Origin: an uncultured Corynebacterium sp. | GTDB taxonomy: Bacteria > Actinomycetota > Actinomycetes > Mycobacteriales > Mycobacteriaceae | Direction: 5' to 3' | NCBI GenBank assembly: GCA_945631445.1 | Contig: CALZCR010000125.1 | Coordinates: forward strand, 1 to 6,045 | Length of the DNA stretch: 6,045 bases | In this document: one piece after another, positions 5,212 to 6,045 of the stretch | Position numbering within the stretch: position 1 is the stretch's first letter | How the letters are laid out: each line of letters opens with the position of its first letter | The notes under the pieces: model-generated | Seen by the model: the letters and a program-made list of their open reading frames with translations, nothing else | The model's database searches: none | Told to the model about the DNA's origin: nothing | Position numbers and translations under genes: made by a program

Positions 5212-5418
5212 ATGAACATCACACTGCACGGCGTGAACTCTGACACGGTCGACGAAGTCCTAGGAGACGTCGTAGAGACCGCCCGCATGGCGGGTGCCGA
5301 AGACATCAACGTGTACGCGGAAGCAGAGGATCTTCCGCTGCTGGCCGCCGCCGCGGCAAAGATCCGGAATCTTCCGGCAGGTTTCCAGCTCCACGAACTG
5401 GTCCCGGCGATGGCCTGA
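5212..5418 (+). CDS. Small hypothetical protein (68 residues)
   Basis: I do not recognise a family. The 68-residue product is acidic and soluble, with no signal peptide, membrane segment or cysteine. Predicted layout from the residues: strand NITLHGV, helix SDTVDEVLGDVVETARMAG (10-28), strand INVYAE (32-37), a helix rich in alanine (DLPLLAAAAAKIRNLP, 40-55) and a final strand FQLHELV, i.e. a compact alpha/beta domain. The ATG at 5212 is chosen because structured, acidic, codon-typical sequence begins there; the frame is open upstream to about 4990 but that part is basic and crosses promoter-like sequence. It stands alone, with a -10-like hexamer at leaderless spacing and a strong hairpin 38 bases after its stop, so it is probably a monocistronic gene. 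Real-gene confidence is good; function unknown. Confidence 0.78.
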   Translation: MNITLHGVNSDTVDEVLGDVVETARMAGAEDINVYAEAEDLPLLAAAAAKIRNLPAGFQLHELVPAMA

Positions 5419-5455
5419 GGACTGCAAACGGTAAATAACGACCACTGACTCAACG

Positions 5456-5484
5456 AGGGGGAGGACACGACGTCCTCCCCCTTT
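5456..5484 (+). terminator. Rho-independent-type terminator after the 68-residue gene
   Basis: Perfect 10-bp arms GGGGGAGGAC (5457-5466) and GTCCTCCCCC (5472-5481) enclose a 5-base loop ACGAC; A5456-T5482 adds an eleventh pair. TTT (5482-5484) follows on the plus strand, a short U tract. On the minus strand the tract after the hairpin is mixed, so it should serve the 68-residue gene better than the convergent dehydratase, though the stem may slow both. Confidence 0.82.
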
Positions 5485-5512
5485 CGCATGCCCGGACTCT
5501 GCTACGAGGAAG

Positions 5513-6045
5513 TTAGCCCGCCAGGTCAGTGACGTCGGTGTTGGCGCCGCACAAGATCACGGCGACCTTCTCCCCGGGTGAAGGGACGTAGCCGGAAGCT
5601 CCCTGCACCCCGGCCAGAGCGGCGCCCGCGGCGTATTCCACCGCCAACCGGTGCTCCTCCCAAAGCTTGTGCCGGGCCCGGATGATCTCCGCGTCGGAGA
5701 CCAACCCCGCCTCGACGTGCTCGGAGTGCGCGGCGGCCACCGCCATGGCGGAAGCCCGCCGCGCGCCGAGTGAATCCGCCGCCACCGAGTCGACCGCCAC
5801 GTCCACCGGCTCACCAGCGGCCAACCCGGCGTGCAGGGCTCGGCAATATTGTGGTTCGACGGCGACGACCCGAATCCCCCGTTTAGCCGCAGCCGCGGCG
5901 ACCCCGCTGAACAACCCGCCACCGCCGACCGCGACGACCACCGTGTCCAGCTCCGGGGCCTGGGCGAGGATCTCCGGCAGCACGGTGCCGGCCCCGGCCG
6001 CGATCAGCGGGTGGTCGTACGCGTGGGAGACCAGCGCCCCGCTGT
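5513..6045 (-). CDS. PLP-dependent serine/threonine dehydratase, C-terminal part (5' truncated)
   Basis: The minus-strand frame runs from the window edge to TAA at 5515-5513, showing 176 residues; the N-terminal half with the PLP lysine is outside. Visible family signatures of fold-type II enzymes: YDHPLIAAGAGTVLPEI (about residues 9-25), matching the threonine dehydratase A-F-D-x-P-x-x-I-x-G-x-G-T block; the glycine-rich phosphate loop VAVGGGGLFSGV (37-48); and the C-terminal CGANTD, where the cysteine occupies the position contacting the PLP pyridine nitrogen. These enzymes deaminate L-threonine or L-serine to 2-oxobutyrate or pyruvate. The protein ends soon after CGANTD without an ACT regulatory domain, so it is the short type rather than feedback-regulated IlvA. 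A related racemase or other fold-type II lyase cannot be fully excluded without the N-terminus. A GTG at 5983 lies inside the conserved block and is not the start. Confidence 0.85.
   Translation of the reverse strand, partial: SGALVSHAYDHPLIAAGAGTVLPEILAQAPELDTVVVAVGGGGLFSGVAAAAAKRGIRVVAVEPQYCRALHAGLAAGEPVDVAVDSVAADSLGARRASAMAVAAAHSEHVEAGLVSDAEIIRARHKLWEEHRLAVEYAAGAALAGVQGASGYVPSPGEKVAVILCGANTDVTDLAG

Noticed and set aside
1..6045. Mobile element, CRISPR array, tRNA or toxin-antitoxin signs
   Set aside because: I saw no direct-repeat array, no terminal inverted repeats with a transposase, no cloverleaf or 3' CCA arrangement, and no paired small toxin-like genes.

Overview
The window is high-GC, densely coded DNA of the kind found in Corynebacterium and related Actinomycetota (Mycobacteriales). 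That placement rests on base composition, on the protein types, and on several genes lacking a convincing ribosome binding site while having a TANNNT -10 hexamer 6-9 bases before the start codon. Such leaderless architecture is common in this order. The species cannot be named from the sequence alone. There is no rRNA or tRNA, no transposase, no integrase and no CRISPR array; the content looks like ordinary chromosome.

Left part: the 3' end of a YdcF/DUF218-type gene (+, 1-240) is followed by a TetR-family regulator (+, 368-997). The TetR leader (241-367) holds a possible 23-codon upstream ORF and two compact palindromes. The TetR gene converges on a Sir2-family NAD-dependent deacylase (-, 994-1764), and the two stop codons share four base pairs.

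Middle: a 72-bp divergent spacer (1765-1836) separates the sirtuin from a two-gene unit. This consists of a DUF885 putative metallopeptidase (+, 1837-3522) and a YCII-domain small protein (+, 3522-3863), joined by a one-base TGATG overlap. It converges on an AbrB-family polytopic membrane protein (-, 3875-4939), with a 7+1+7 palindrome sitting across the 3' junction.

Right part: the AbrB gene and a 68-residue conserved-looking hypothetical gene (+, 5212-5418) diverge from a 272-bp non-coding spacer. That spacer holds a consensus TATAAT on the minus strand and a possible 17-codon leader ORF whose stop overlaps the AbrB start as ATGA. The 68-residue gene ends in a strong GC hairpin with a short T run. 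Beyond it is the 3' part of a PLP-dependent serine/threonine dehydratase (-, 5513 to the window edge).

No shared pathway is evident: deacylation, peptide hydrolysis, membrane transport or sensing, and amino-acid deamination appear as separate small transcription units. The only firm operon is DUF885-YCII. The points most worth following are the two leader ORFs that abut or overlap the next gene, the palindromes in the TetR leader, and the isolated 68-residue gene with its own promoter-like sequence and terminator. I did not find a clear new multigene system.
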